A DNA stretch of 64,000 nt from NCBI RefSeq assembly GCF_004375085.3, contig NZ_SNAQ03000001.1, positions 248,001 through 312,000 on the forward strand. The letters are read 5' to 3'. This document shows, one piece after another, positions 43,230 through 52,300 of the stretch. The notes beneath the pieces are model-generated. The model was not told the DNA's origin. It saw only the letters and a list, made by a program, of their open reading frames with translations, and ran no database searches. The position numbers were made by a program, and so were the translations under genes. Source of the DNA: Lewinella sp. W8 (lineage in GTDB: Bacteria; Bacteroidota; Bacteroidia; Chitinophagales; Saprospiraceae). The first letter of the stretch is position 1. Every line of letters starts with the position of its first letter.

Positions 43230-43249
43230 TTTAGCGAAAATTCGCTAAA
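43230..43249. promoter_or_regulatory. Operator-like inverted repeat, copy 2
   Basis: TTTAGCGAAAATTCGCTAAA, a 20-bp inverted repeat with nine-bp arms around AA. Its core is identical to copy 1. Two such sites fit binding of a dimeric TetR or similar repressor; the regulator is not in this window. Confidence 0.65.
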
Positions 43250-43514
43250 TTTTTCATGGGAAGGATTTTCCTCAATTGAATCATGATGCATTTCACCACT
43301 TTTTCCCGCCACGTGCAGCGTTTTAGCCGCGCGATGCGAATAGGTAATTGACGGTAATCCAGCCGTTGAATGGACGCTTGACGGATGCGGCCACCGTTTG
43401 GTAAACCTTGATTGACCGTCAGCGACGGGTGCTCAAATGTCGGCCGATAGACGAGAGAAAATGTTCTTCCATTTCCTTTAGGGGAAGCTACGAAACCAAG
43501 TGTCTTCTGAATAA

Positions 43515-43533
43515 TTGCGCGGACGCAGGTGCC
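43515..43533 (-). repeat. Dispersed element copy D
   Basis: Minus-strand GGCACCTGCGTCCGCGCAA. It lies 60 bases upstream of the -33 element of the barrel promoter. Confidence 0.6.
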
Positions 43534-43592
43534 GGGTATTTTTCAAAAGAGCCGTGAGCGGGGAACTTAAACTTTGTTTAACGCATTCCCAC

Positions 43593-43622
43593 TTGTGGCC
43601 GTGACGATTTCCCCTAATTTTG
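43593..43622 (+). promoter_or_regulatory. Complete Bacteroidota promoter of the barrel gene at 43715
   Basis: TTG (43593-43595), 19 bases, then TAATTTTG (43615-43622). This is the exact TTG-N19-TAnnTTTG arrangement. Predicted start near 43629 gives a leader of about 85 bases. Confidence 0.8.
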
Positions 43623-43714
43623 TCAAAGTTGTCACGGCAAGAAACATCCTTGCCTTTTGAAGAATTAACACCTGAAGGATTCCGGTTACGGGATCCGCCA
43701 AAAACCCATTAGTT

Positions 43715-44407
43715 ATGAAACCCCTGTTTCTCTTCCTCGCCCTGTTGGGCCTTTGCTCTTCCCTCGATGCCCAGTTCACCCTCTCCCTGAGGGGTGGTAT
43801 GGGGACGAGTTCCGTCAACGTTAAGGATCAAGCCGAATCCGTAGCCTTTTCCGAAGCCACCGCCGGTAGGGCTACCTCAATCGGGGCCTACGGTTCCCTG
43901 ATCGTGGCTCCCGGGTTGTCGGTGGAGTCGGGTCTGGTGAGCCGGCAGTACGCGCTGAACATCAGCGGAGACGGTCTTTTTGATCTTTTTGGTACGGCCC
44001 TCCCGCCGCAGTACGCCGTTGATCTGCGTATGAATACCCTGGAAGTTCCCCTGCGTATTAAGGGAAGTCTTACGCTTTCCCGCGTGCTGGACGTTTACGG
44101 CCGGGCCGGGGTAGCGATGAATTACCTCCGTGGTGGCGACCTGCGGGTCAGCTCGGAATCCAAGCTCAATTTTCAGCAATTTACCAGTCGGATCGATCCC
44201 CAGCAAAATAGTCTGCGTCAGTGGCAGCCTTCTGCCCAGGCGGCCGGGGGGGTAGAGATTTATCTGAACAGCGGAGCCAACATCCACCTGGAGGCCAGTT
44301 ATGACCGTCAGCTGCAGCCCTGGCTGCGCCTCGACAACAGCGGCGCAAAGGGAAGCTTCTCCACCCTGTTGTTCAGTGGCGGACTGTCCATTCCCATCGG
44401 ACGGTAA
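43715..44407 (+). CDS. Outer-membrane beta-barrel protein (porin/PorT-like)
   Basis: A 230-residue protein with signal peptide MKPLFLFLALLGLCSSLDAQ. The first strand FTLSLRGGMGTSSV is the hallmark of the outer membrane beta-barrel (PorT/OmpA_membrane-like) families of Bacteroidota. Later strands include LSVESGLVSRQYALNI, LDVYGRAGVAMNYL, IHLEASYDRQLQPW and a final FSGGLSIPIG. About eight strands are expected. It is followed after about 100 bases by a related barrel. No substrate can be assigned. Confidence 0.8.
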   Translation: MKPLFLFLALLGLCSSLDAQFTLSLRGGMGTSSVNVKDQAESVAFSEATAGRATSIGAYGSLIVAPGLSVESGLVSRQYALNISGDGLFDLFGTALPPQYAVDLRMNTLEVPLRIKGSLTLSRVLDVYGRAGVAMNYLRGGDLRVSSESKLNFQQFTSRIDPQQNSLRQWQPSAQAAGGVEIYLNSGANIHLEASYDRQLQPWLRLDNSGAKGSFSTLLFSGGLSIPIGR

Positions 44408-44505
44408 GGCTCCGTGAGGCCTTAACGGGTTTTAACCGGCCTTAACCTTTCCATACCGAAATTTTGGGGAGGGTGCTCGTTTTCCAGTCAAACAATCAAT
44501 GACGT

Positions 44506-45192
44506 ATGCGCACCCTCCTCACTTCTTTACTCTTCTTGTTTATTGCCGCCGGACTAACCGCCCAGGTTACGCTGGGCATTCGTGGCGGCTACGGCCAGTC
44601 TAACGTCCGTTCGGGTAATGACCTTGATCTGGTGACCGATCAATTTTCTTCTGCTTCCACGCTTTCCTTTGGTGTAGCCGCAGCACTTCCTCTTAGCGAC
44701 GTAGTAAGCCTGCGTTCAGGCCTGGAGATCAACCGCCGCGGTGCCAGCCTGGAATTGTCGGACGACGTATCGGTTTTCGGTATTGGTATCCCCTTCGGGG
44801 CCCGGGCTCAAACCCGGTTTACTTACGTTGACGTTCCCCTGATGGCCCAATTCACCTTGCCCACAAACTCTTCCGTCCAGCCCTACGTTTTCGGGGGCGG
44901 CAGTCTGGGCTATGCCGTTGGCGGCAACATCCGCACGACCGCTCAGGCCATCATCGAGTTCAACCTCATGACCACCTCCATCGACCTGGACGCCATCAAC
45001 TATCAGCGGTTTCACGTGGCTGCCGTTGGCGGTGCCGGGGTGAAGGCCGAGTTGGGTAACGGCATTGCGGCTTTTGCCGAAGCCCGCTACGAACACGGAC
45101 TCAGCCAACCCTACGACGTACCCGTTGTTGCCGATAAAGTAGGTTTTCGGGGCGTGAATGTTGGTGCAGGCGTATCATTTTCCCTAAATTGA
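44506..45192 (+). CDS. Outer-membrane beta-barrel protein, relative of upstream gene
   Basis: A 228-residue protein with signal peptide ending LTAQ, then the first strand VTLGIRGGYGQSNVRSG. It shares the layout of its upstream neighbour: strands VVSLRSGLEINRRGASLE, FTYVDVPLMAQFTLP, VQPYVFGGGSLGYAVGG, AFAEARYEHGL and a last VGAGVSFSLN. The two probably arose by duplication and may be co-transcribed, although no hairpin or promoter could be placed between them with confidence. Two GC-rich hairpins follow the stop. Confidence 0.8.
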   Translation: MRTLLTSLLFLFIAAGLTAQVTLGIRGGYGQSNVRSGNDLDLVTDQFSSASTLSFGVAAALPLSDVVSLRSGLEINRRGASLELSDDVSVFGIGIPFGARAQTRFTYVDVPLMAQFTLPTNSSVQPYVFGGGSLGYAVGGNIRTTAQAIIEFNLMTTSIDLDAINYQRFHVAAVGGAGVKAELGNGIAAFAEARYEHGLSQPYDVPVVADKVGFRGVNVGAGVSFSLN

Positions 45193-45254
45193 GGCAGACG
45201 GGCGCTACTTCGTAAGCTCGCCCGCCAAGAATAAAGTCAATATCCCTCATTGTT

Positions 45255-45292
45255 CCAGGGGGCCCGTCGAGCTGATCGATTGGGCCCCTTGG
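45255..45292 (+). terminator. Hairpin after the second barrel gene
   Basis: Eleven-bp stem CCAGGGGGCCC / GGGCCCCTTGG (one G-T pair). A smaller hairpin, CGGGCG...CGCCCG, precedes it at 45199-45224. There is no long T-run. Confidence 0.5.
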
Positions 45293-45419
45293 CTATTCAG
45301 AGGGGAGAGTTTAACCCTACTCCGGAGTCTTAGGAAAAGGATAATGACGAAGGTGAATCGTTGACTAAACCCAGGGTGGATTAAGGGCGTTACACTCCCA
45401 AACAAAACATCTGATACCT

Positions 45420-47744
45420 ATGGGCGCGGAATTCCAAATGAACACCCAGCTTTCTCCGGGCATTCAGGCAATGCTTCCGTTGCTCTACGCGGCCTGGGCG
45501 GATCGTCATCTGAACCTAAAGGAAATCAATGCGCTCCGAAAGCGAGCTGCTGATTTACCCTTCCTGAACGCTTCCGATAAGGAGGTACTGTTGGTGTGGA
45601 GTGATCCCGCTCGCCCCCCGGCCCGGGAACTTTTCCAGCAATGGCACACCATGGGGCGTAATGCCGCCGAGCAACTGCCGGCCGACCGCAAGGCCAGCCT
45701 GGCGGAGTTGGGGGTGCTGTTGGGCCATGCCGCCGAGGGTATGGCTGAAGACCGCCGGGAATTCTGGGTCGCTCAGCTGCCGGCCCTTACCGAAATCGAA
45801 ATGGGACTGGGCGGGGTGGAAGAGGACACCTACCGGTCGCTCTTTCCCCGCTACGACCAGCGTAAGAAGCTGCAAGAATCCGTTCGGGGGGCAACGGTGG
45901 ACCCTGCGGCGATCCAGCGCTTACTGGATGGCGAACACGCCGAGACCATTGCCCGCGTTAAGGACATCCTTACCGGACCGGGCTTCAACCGGGAAAAACT
46001 TCCGGTCAAGGAAGATTACCGGGAGCAGGTTCTCCGCTGGGCCAAGGCTTTGGGTCAGAAGGGCATTGGTGCCTTGAGTTACCCCAGGGAATACGGTGGG
46101 CAGAACGATATGGGGGCCTACGCCGCCGCCTTTGAAACCCTGGCCTATCACGACCTGAGCCTGACGATCAAGTTTGGCGTACAGTTTGGCTTGTGGGGAG
46201 GCGCGGTCTACAACCTGGGCACCAAAAAACACCACGATGCCTACCTGAAGGACACGGGTACCCTCGATCTGCCGGGGTGTTTCGCGATGACGGAAACCGG
46301 CCACGGGTCTAACGTCCGCGGACTGGAGACCACCGCAGTATACGATCCGGACACCAAAGAACTCATCGTGCATTCGCCCAGCATTGCGGCCGGTAAGGAA
46401 TACATCGGCAATGCCATGCACAGCCGGATGGCGGCGGTATTCTGCCAGCTGATCGTTAACGGAGAGAGCCACGGTGTTCACGCGGTGGTGGTTCCCGTGC
46501 GGGACGAGGAAGGAATGGTGCTGCCGGGAATCCGGGTGGAGGACAATGGCTATAAGCTCGGCCTGAACGGCGTTGATAACGGGCGGCTCTGGTTCACGAG
46601 GGTACGGGTGCCGGTAGCAAATTTGCTGGACCGCTTTGGCGGCATCACCGAAGATGGCCGGTATGAGAGCAGCATTGAAAATCCCAGTCGGCGGTTTTTT
46701 ACCATGCTCGGTACGCTGGTGGGTGGCCGGGTTTGCGTGCCGCGCGCCGGACTGAGTGCGGCAAAATCAGCCCTGGCCATTGCGGTACGGTATGGGCTGC
46801 GGCGGCGGCAATTTGCCGCCGATCCGCTGAAGGCGGAGACCATCATCATGGATTATCCCAACCAGCAGCGCCGGCTGATTCCCCTCGTGGCCAAGGCCTA
46901 CGCTACCCAGTTTGGACTGGACTATCTGCTGGAGCGCTACGTCAACCGCAGCGAGGAGGATATGCGGGAGATCGAAGCCATGGCCGCCGGACTCAAATCT
47001 TACGCCACCTGGTTCACCACGGCGGCCATTCAGGAATGCCGGGAAGCTACCGGAGGGAAGGGGTATCTGGCCGAAAACCGCTTTGCGGACCTGAAGGCCG
47101 ATACCGACATCTTCACCACTTTTGAAGGGGACAATACCGTGCTAATGCAGCTCCTGGCCAAGTCATTGCTGGCGGATTTTCAGAAGTCCTTCCGTGAGGA
47201 CGGTAACTTTGCGGTGCTGAAGTTTCTGGGGCGCCGGGTGGCGACCATCGTAACCGAACAGAATCCCTACACCGTCCGCCAAACGGACCGGGCGCACCTC
47301 GAAAGCCGGGATTTTTACCAGTATGCCTTCAGCTTCCGGTCGCGTCGTCTGACCAGTACCCTGGCCCAACGCCTGCGGGCCTTCATTAAGGAAGGCTTAT
47401 CGGCCTACGAAGCCGGACTGCGGTGCCAGACCCACATGATCGAGGCGGCGGAGGCCTACGTAGAAAACCTCATCCTGGAGAAAAGCCTGGAGCGGATTGA
47501 TGCGCTGGCGAAGGATGACCCCATCCGCCCCCTGATGCAAAAGGTGGTGGCGCTTTTTGCGCTGCATACCATCGAAGGGCACCGCGGATGGTACCTGGAA
47601 AGTGATTACATCAGCGGCCAGAAAAGCAAGGCCATTCGGAAGCTGGTCGATAAGCTCTGTGCGGAACTCCGGCCGGAGGCCGGAGCTCTGGTTAACGGCT
47701 TCGGTATTCCGGATGAGTTGCTGGGAGCGCCCATCGCCCTATAG
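45420..47744 (+). CDS. Acyl-CoA oxidase/dehydrogenase family enzyme
   Basis: A 774-residue flavoenzyme of the acyl-CoA oxidase type, longer than dehydrogenases. The central FAD domain has PGCFAMTETGHGSNVRGLET near 280, followed by GKEYIGNAMHSRMAAVFCQL and LGLNGVDNGRLWFTRVRVP. The helical domain shows LRRRQFA and ATGGKGYLAENRFADLKADT near 540 with TTFEGDNTVLMQLLAK. These match peroxisomal-type acyl-CoA oxidases that transfer electrons to oxygen, making peroxide. A bacterial dehydrogenase role is possible. The start could be M1 (45420) or M7 (45438). It is separate from the acyl-CoA dehydrogenase at 41344-43143. Confidence 0.9.
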   Translation: MGAEFQMNTQLSPGIQAMLPLLYAAWADRHLNLKEINALRKRAADLPFLNASDKEVLLVWSDPARPPARELFQQWHTMGRNAAEQLPADRKASLAELGVLLGHAAEGMAEDRREFWVAQLPALTEIEMGLGGVEEDTYRSLFPRYDQRKKLQESVRGATVDPAAIQRLLDGEHAETIARVKDILTGPGFNREKLPVKEDYREQVLRWAKALGQKGIGALSYPREYGGQNDMGAYAAAFETLAYHDLSLTIKFGVQFGLWGGAVYNLGTKKHHDAYLKDTGTLDLPGCFAMTETGHGSNVRGLETTAVYDPDTKELIVHSPSIAAGKEYIGNAMHSRMAAVFCQLIVNGESHGVHAVVVPVRDEEGMVLPGIRVEDNGYKLGLNGVDNGRLWFTRVRVPVANLLDRFGGITEDGRYESSIENPSRRFFTMLGTLVGGRVCVPRAGLSAAKSALAIAVRYGLRRRQFAADPLKAETIIMDYPNQQRRLIPLVAKAYATQFGLDYLLERYVNRSEEDMREIEAMAAGLKSYATWFTTAAIQECREATGGKGYLAENRFADLKADTDIFTTFEGDNTVLMQLLAKSLLADFQKSFREDGNFAVLKFLGRRVATIVTEQNPYTVRQTDRAHLESRDFYQYAFSFRSRRLTSTLAQRLRAFIKEGLSAYEAGLRCQTHMIEAAEAYVENLILEKSLERIDALAKDDPIRPLMQKVVALFALHTIEGHRGWYLESDYISGQKSKAIRKLVDKLCAELRPEAGALVNGFGIPDELLGAPIAL

Positions 47745-48088
47745 GGTAGGAGAGTCCCGAAGGGTTCCTGGCTATTCGCGGGTTACTCTGGCACCTGCGC
47801 TCCGTCGCCCAAATCAGGTTAGAACTAACTTTTATGAATTGTCGCGTTACGTGTGGTAAGCGGGCTTAGCCCTTTAGCAATTCTTTAATGGGTATCTTAG
47901 TGACCAGTCAGGACTTGAACGTCTAAACCACATGCGGTTGACCCGCAATGATGTTCCGGATACTTCAGCAGGGTAGTGAACATTCCACTGAGCCTGAAGA
48001 GATTACCAATAGCGTTGGTCTGGCCGAAGACCTCCGATGGACAACGGTACGTCACCAACTATACGTCTAAATCCAAAAATCAACCACC
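47745..48088. other. Intergenic region after the acyl-CoA oxidase
   Basis: 344 bases with one dispersed element (47790-47812). The rest shows no open frame of coding character. A tRNA-like string near 47910 does not fold into a cloverleaf. No promoter box matching TAnnTTTG was found ahead of the gene at 48089. Confidence 0.6.
47790..47812 (+). repeat. Dispersed element copy E
   Basis: GGCACCTGCGCTCCGTCGCC followed by CAA, about 45 bases after the acyl-CoA oxidase stop. Confidence 0.6.
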
Positions 48089-48766
48089 ATGAAAGATTTA
48101 TTTTTCTCTTTCGCCTTTTTGTGCCTGCTTCTCCTTGCGGGAAGCCAGGTCGTTACCGCCCAGGTAACCAACCAAACCATGACGATGAGCCGGGGAACCA
48201 ACGAGGCCCTGATTCTGGAATTGCCCAGTGCCGACGATAAGATGGTCGCCAAGCTCTGGCCGGACTGGCTGAAGGACACCTACAAGGTGAAGACCAAAAA
48301 GAACCGGAAGACCAAAGAGATGGAAAGCCTCAACTTCCTGATTCCCGGCGTAAGCGCCGGCGGTAAAGTGGACATGTACAGCGACATCAAGGGGGCCGGT
48401 ACGGGTAGTGAATTGATCGTCTGGATCGCTACCCCCGACGGATACATCAGCCCGAACATGGACGTCAGTCGCTACGTAGAGGCGGAAAAAATGCTCATGC
48501 GCTTTGCGCTGGAGGTCGGCCGGGAGCAACTGCGACTGGAGGTCGAAGAGGAGGAAAAAGCCCTGAAGGAACTGGAAAAGGAGCTGGACCGCCTGAAGAA
48601 GGACAAGGAGAAATTTGAGAAGGTGATTCGTGACGCCGAAAAAGCCATTGAAGATGCACGGGCGGACATTGAACGCAACATTGACGCTCAGGCCAACAAG
48701 GAAAAGGAGATCGGCGCACAAATTGAAGCCGTGGAAACCATCAAGCGGAAGCTCAAGGACTTCTAA
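48089..48766 (+). CDS. Secreted coiled-coil protein of unknown function
   Basis: A 225-residue exported protein with signal peptide (hydrophobic core, cleavage after VTAQ near 25). It has a compact N-terminal domain (about 26-130, including ALILELPSADDKMVAKLWPD and GTGSELIVWIATPDGYISP) and a long charged coiled coil from about 140 to the end (KELEKELDRLKKDKEKFEKV). The layout is typical of periplasmic structural or stalk proteins. No family recognised. A very strong terminator follows at 48818-48858, so it is monocistronic. Confidence 0.75.
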   Translation: MKDLFFSFAFLCLLLLAGSQVVTAQVTNQTMTMSRGTNEALILELPSADDKMVAKLWPDWLKDTYKVKTKKNRKTKEMESLNFLIPGVSAGGKVDMYSDIKGAGTGSELIVWIATPDGYISPNMDVSRYVEAEKMLMRFALEVGREQLRLEVEEEEKALKELEKELDRLKKDKEKFEKVIRDAEKAIEDARADIERNIDAQANKEKEIGAQIEAVETIKRKLKDF

Positions 48767-48817
48767 GCCAAGGATTAATAACCCTTTGGGTGGCTGCACC
48801 CCAAGGAACCTAAAAGT

Positions 48818-48858
48818 AATCTGGCCAGCGGGAAATATTCCGCTGGCCAGATTTTTTT
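48818..48858 (+). terminator. Strong rho-independent terminator
   Basis: Perfect 14-bp stem AATCTGGCCAGCGG / CCGCTGGCCAGATT with an eight-base loop, followed by a run of seven T residues (48852-48858, the first two belonging to the stem). Confidence 0.95.
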
Positions 48859-48964
48859 GTGGCAACGCCACTGATGGCTACCCAGGTCGAATTACCTACC
48901 TTGGAGGACAAAATTTTGTCGTCAATGCGCATCCTATGGTTTCTGGTCTTTCTGGGGAGCTTTT

Positions 48965-49174
48965 ATGATCATTACGCCCGGCTCTCACTACGGTGATCAG
49001 GCAACGCCGGGGAGCTATAAATGGGGAGGGATGTACTGTAGTGAATTCACGATTGACCCGCAGGAAGAGCTCATCATGTTGTTCTACACCAACGTGCACC
49101 CCATCCCGCAGTATTCCGAAATTGTCCGGAAGTTTCGCGTCATGACGTACGCGGCCTTGATGGATGGAAAGTAG
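48965..49174 (+). pseudogene. C-terminal remnant of a beta-lactamase-family serine hydrolase
   Basis: The 69-residue frame contains GSYKWGGMYCSEFTIDPQEE and then LIMLFYTNVHPIPQYSEIVR and VMTYAALMD. This is the pattern of the last segment of class C-type serine hydrolases (KG-x-WGG, then a WIDP-like E-L-I strand and the terminal helix). The rest of the enzyme, including SxxK and YxN motifs, is absent upstream: the 100 bases before it, up to the terminator at 48858, show no family similarity. It is therefore read as a 5'-truncated gene remnant. A real small protein is less likely. Confidence 0.65.
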
Positions 49175-49300
49175 CCCGAAGGAGGGTGAATTACTCCGGG
49201 AGACCGGTCGCTTGATGAGGGAGTGGCTAGGGTTGGCTACTTTAGTGAGGATTTTCGGGATTTCCGAAACGTATGGCTATCGTTGTAATAATCTTGTCTC

Positions 49301-52300
49301 GTGAAAAACTCATTCTCCTTTTTACTGGTGTGCGCCTGCACGCTGATTTCCTCCACGCTAATGACCCAAAGTGCCCGGCCTTCCTGGCACTTTATGGATC
49401 GAACCAGCATTCCTTTGCCAACGGTGGATATGCCAGCGTACGTAGTCCCACTGTACGGAGAATCCGTCGTGCTCGAAGAGGTGCTGGAGGCCCACGCTAC
49501 CTACTACCGGGAACGCGGCCCAAGGGCATGGTCCGAGGATCTTGAAAACAATCCATACGCCAAGTTCTTCCATCATTGGGTTCGTCATGCTTCCCGGGAG
49601 GTAGACAATAAGGGGGTGGTAAAGTCTCTGAACACGGAGGCCCTGATGGCTCGACGGAAGGAAGCTGCTCTGGCCGATGCGCGAAGTCAAGAGACGGCTA
49701 AATCGGGACCGGGTGATGCCTGGACCTTCTACGGCCCCAAGAAAACCCTTTGGCGGGCCGAGCACCGGGCCGGCCAGCCCGTAGCACCCTGGCAGGTCAA
49801 TATTTATTCTATTGCGGTTGCGGAGAGTGACCCCGACCTGCTTTTTGCCGGGAGCGAAACCGGAGAGCTGTATAAATCAACGGATAAGGGGATTACCTGG
49901 ACGCCCATTATGAACTACAACTGGGGAAGGGCGATTCTTTCCGTAGCCATTGCTCCTCAGAACCCCGATCTGGTGTACGTAGGTACGGCGACCGACGTCA
50001 TTAAGTCTACGGACGGAGGACTGAGCTGGACGCCAGTACTCACGGGGTCGTCCCTGTCGTGTAATTCCATTCGGATGCACCCTACTGACCCCGATGTCGT
50101 GATGGCCGGAACGGGTTCGGGCTTGATGAGAACCCTAGACGGAGGTAGTAATTGGGATAACGTGTTGGCCGAGGAGGTACTCGATGCTGCCTTCCAGCCC
50201 GGTAACCCTTCGGCTATTTATGCACTCACCCGCTCGGGAAGTCCGGCTACCGCAAAGCTTCACAAGAGTACAAATTCGGGACAATCCTTTACCCTTTCCA
50301 TGACGGGCTGGGGATCCTACCCCGATCATAGTGGTGGAAGAATGACGGTGACCCCGGCCGGCGAAGAGTATGTGTACGTGGTCTTACTGTCGAGTCGGAA
50401 CGGTAATACGCCCTACGTGCTAAAAAGTACGAATGCGGCGAGCAGCTGGACGGAGGTAGCTCAGGGGAAAACCACGGCGCTGGAGATGAACAACGGACAG
50501 GGGTACTACGATCTGGAAATATGTGCCTCTCACCGCAATCCGGAACACTTGATTGTGGCAACCACGACGGCTTACCGATCCACGGACGGTGGGGTCAATT
50601 ATCAGGCCGTTGGAGGTTATGGCGGGCCCTTCGATATCCATCCCGACATTCAGGAAATCATCTCCGTCCTTGATGGGGGAGAGGAAAACACCTGGCTCCC
50701 CACGGATGGCGGGATCAACTTTTCTACGGACTTTTATCAGAATACCGGTAACTGGGAGGCCCGCATTGACGGATTGGACGGGACCGATTTTTGGGGCTTC
50801 GACCAGGGTTGGAATGAAGATTACGTTATTGGCGGTCGCTACCACAACGGAAATACGGCCATGCACGAAAACTATCCCGAAGCGACCGCTCTGCGGATGG
50901 GGGGAGCAGAAAGTGCCACCGGTTGGGCCCAGCACGGGCGGGAACGCCACGCCGTATTTGACGATATCAGCAATACGATTATTCCCGAACAAATCGGAGA
51001 TTTCGCCGGGGGAACCTTTGCCTTCAATAAATATCCCAACATCTGGTATTACGGGGCGGGGTACAGCCGGATCATGGTTGATCCCGCAGATTACATGACC
51101 TCCTACGTAGGGGAGGGTAATCAGTACTGGCGTAGCCAGGATGGCGGGGTGAGCTGGGAGGCCCTACATGACTTTGGCGCCGAAGTGTTTCATTTTGATA
51201 TCTCCCGCGCCAATCCGAACTACGTATACCTGATCGCTAACAACGGAATCTACCGGTCTACGGACCGGGGAGCGTCCTTCAACAGCATCAGTCTCCCTCC
51301 CGGACTAACGGCCAGCAATGCCCGCCGCGGCCGGATTAACGTAAGTGGTACTGATCCCGACGAAATCTGGTTCCTCGACTGGAATGCCGGAGCAAACAGT
51401 AACCGAGACCGGGTTTGGTATTCCTCCAACGGCGGAACCAGCTGGTCGAGTTGGCACACCCCGGCCCTGGCGGGCCGGAAGTGGACGGCGATGGCCCATC
51501 AGGTGGGCAGTAACGGCGGTGTATACATCGCCTCAGAAAGGGGGAGTACGGGAACGCTGCCGGCCAAAGTCTTTTACCGGGATCGGGGGATGAGCCAGTG
51601 GGTGGACTATTCCGCAGGCCTTCCCGCCAGTGCCAACCCCACCAAAATCTTACCCTACTACCGGGGGAACGCACTGCGCTGGGCCGGTAACCGTGGGGTG
51701 TGGCAAATCCCCCTATATCAGGAAAATTGGGCGCCGGTGGCCCAACCCTTCGTTGACGGCACAGAACGATTTTGCCAGCGGGATGCGGTACATTTTGATA
51801 GTTATTCCGTGGCCAAGGGCAACGCCACCTACCAATGGAGCATTCCGGAGGCAACAACTACCACGGCCTTGAATCAGCGGGAAGTTACCGCCGAGTTTCC
51901 CGGACCGGGTACCTACACCGCGACGCTTACCGTCAGTCAGCCGGGGGGCTCCAGTACGGAATCCGTTTCGGTAACCATAAGTCCGGAGTGTGACCCGGAA
52001 CCCCGCCCCGGAAACTCCGCGTATTTCAACGGGAGTGGCGCGGCCACAAGTTCGGAGCCGTTGAATCTCACCACTAACGAAATGACCTTCTCGGCCTGGA
52101 TCAAAAGAGATGGGAATCAGCCGGACAACGCGGGCATCATCTTTATGCGTGGGGGAACTGCCGTAGGGCTCAACTTTGGTAACGATAATGAGCTGCGGTT
52201 TCACTGGAACAACGCCCAGTGGTGGTGGGACAGCGGCCTGGTCGTTAACGATCAGGAATGGGCCCACGTTGCCATGGTGGTTACGCCCACCGGCGTTACG

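Larger units (their letters stand above)
43144..43714. other. Divergent intergenic region with operators and promoter
   Basis: This 571-bp stretch lies between the acyl-CoA dehydrogenase (minus) and an outer-membrane barrel (plus). It holds two operator-like palindromes (43168-43181 and 43230-43249), one dispersed element (43515-43533) and the barrel promoter (43593-43622). In the middle, about 43260-43500, only short direct repeats of TTGACGG/TTGACCG type were seen. No gene was found. Confidence 0.7.

Noticed and set aside
47870-47970. tRNA-like strings (GGACTTGAAC resembling a reverse T-loop)
   Set aside because: No paired T-stem, anticodon stem or acceptor ends could be formed on either strand.
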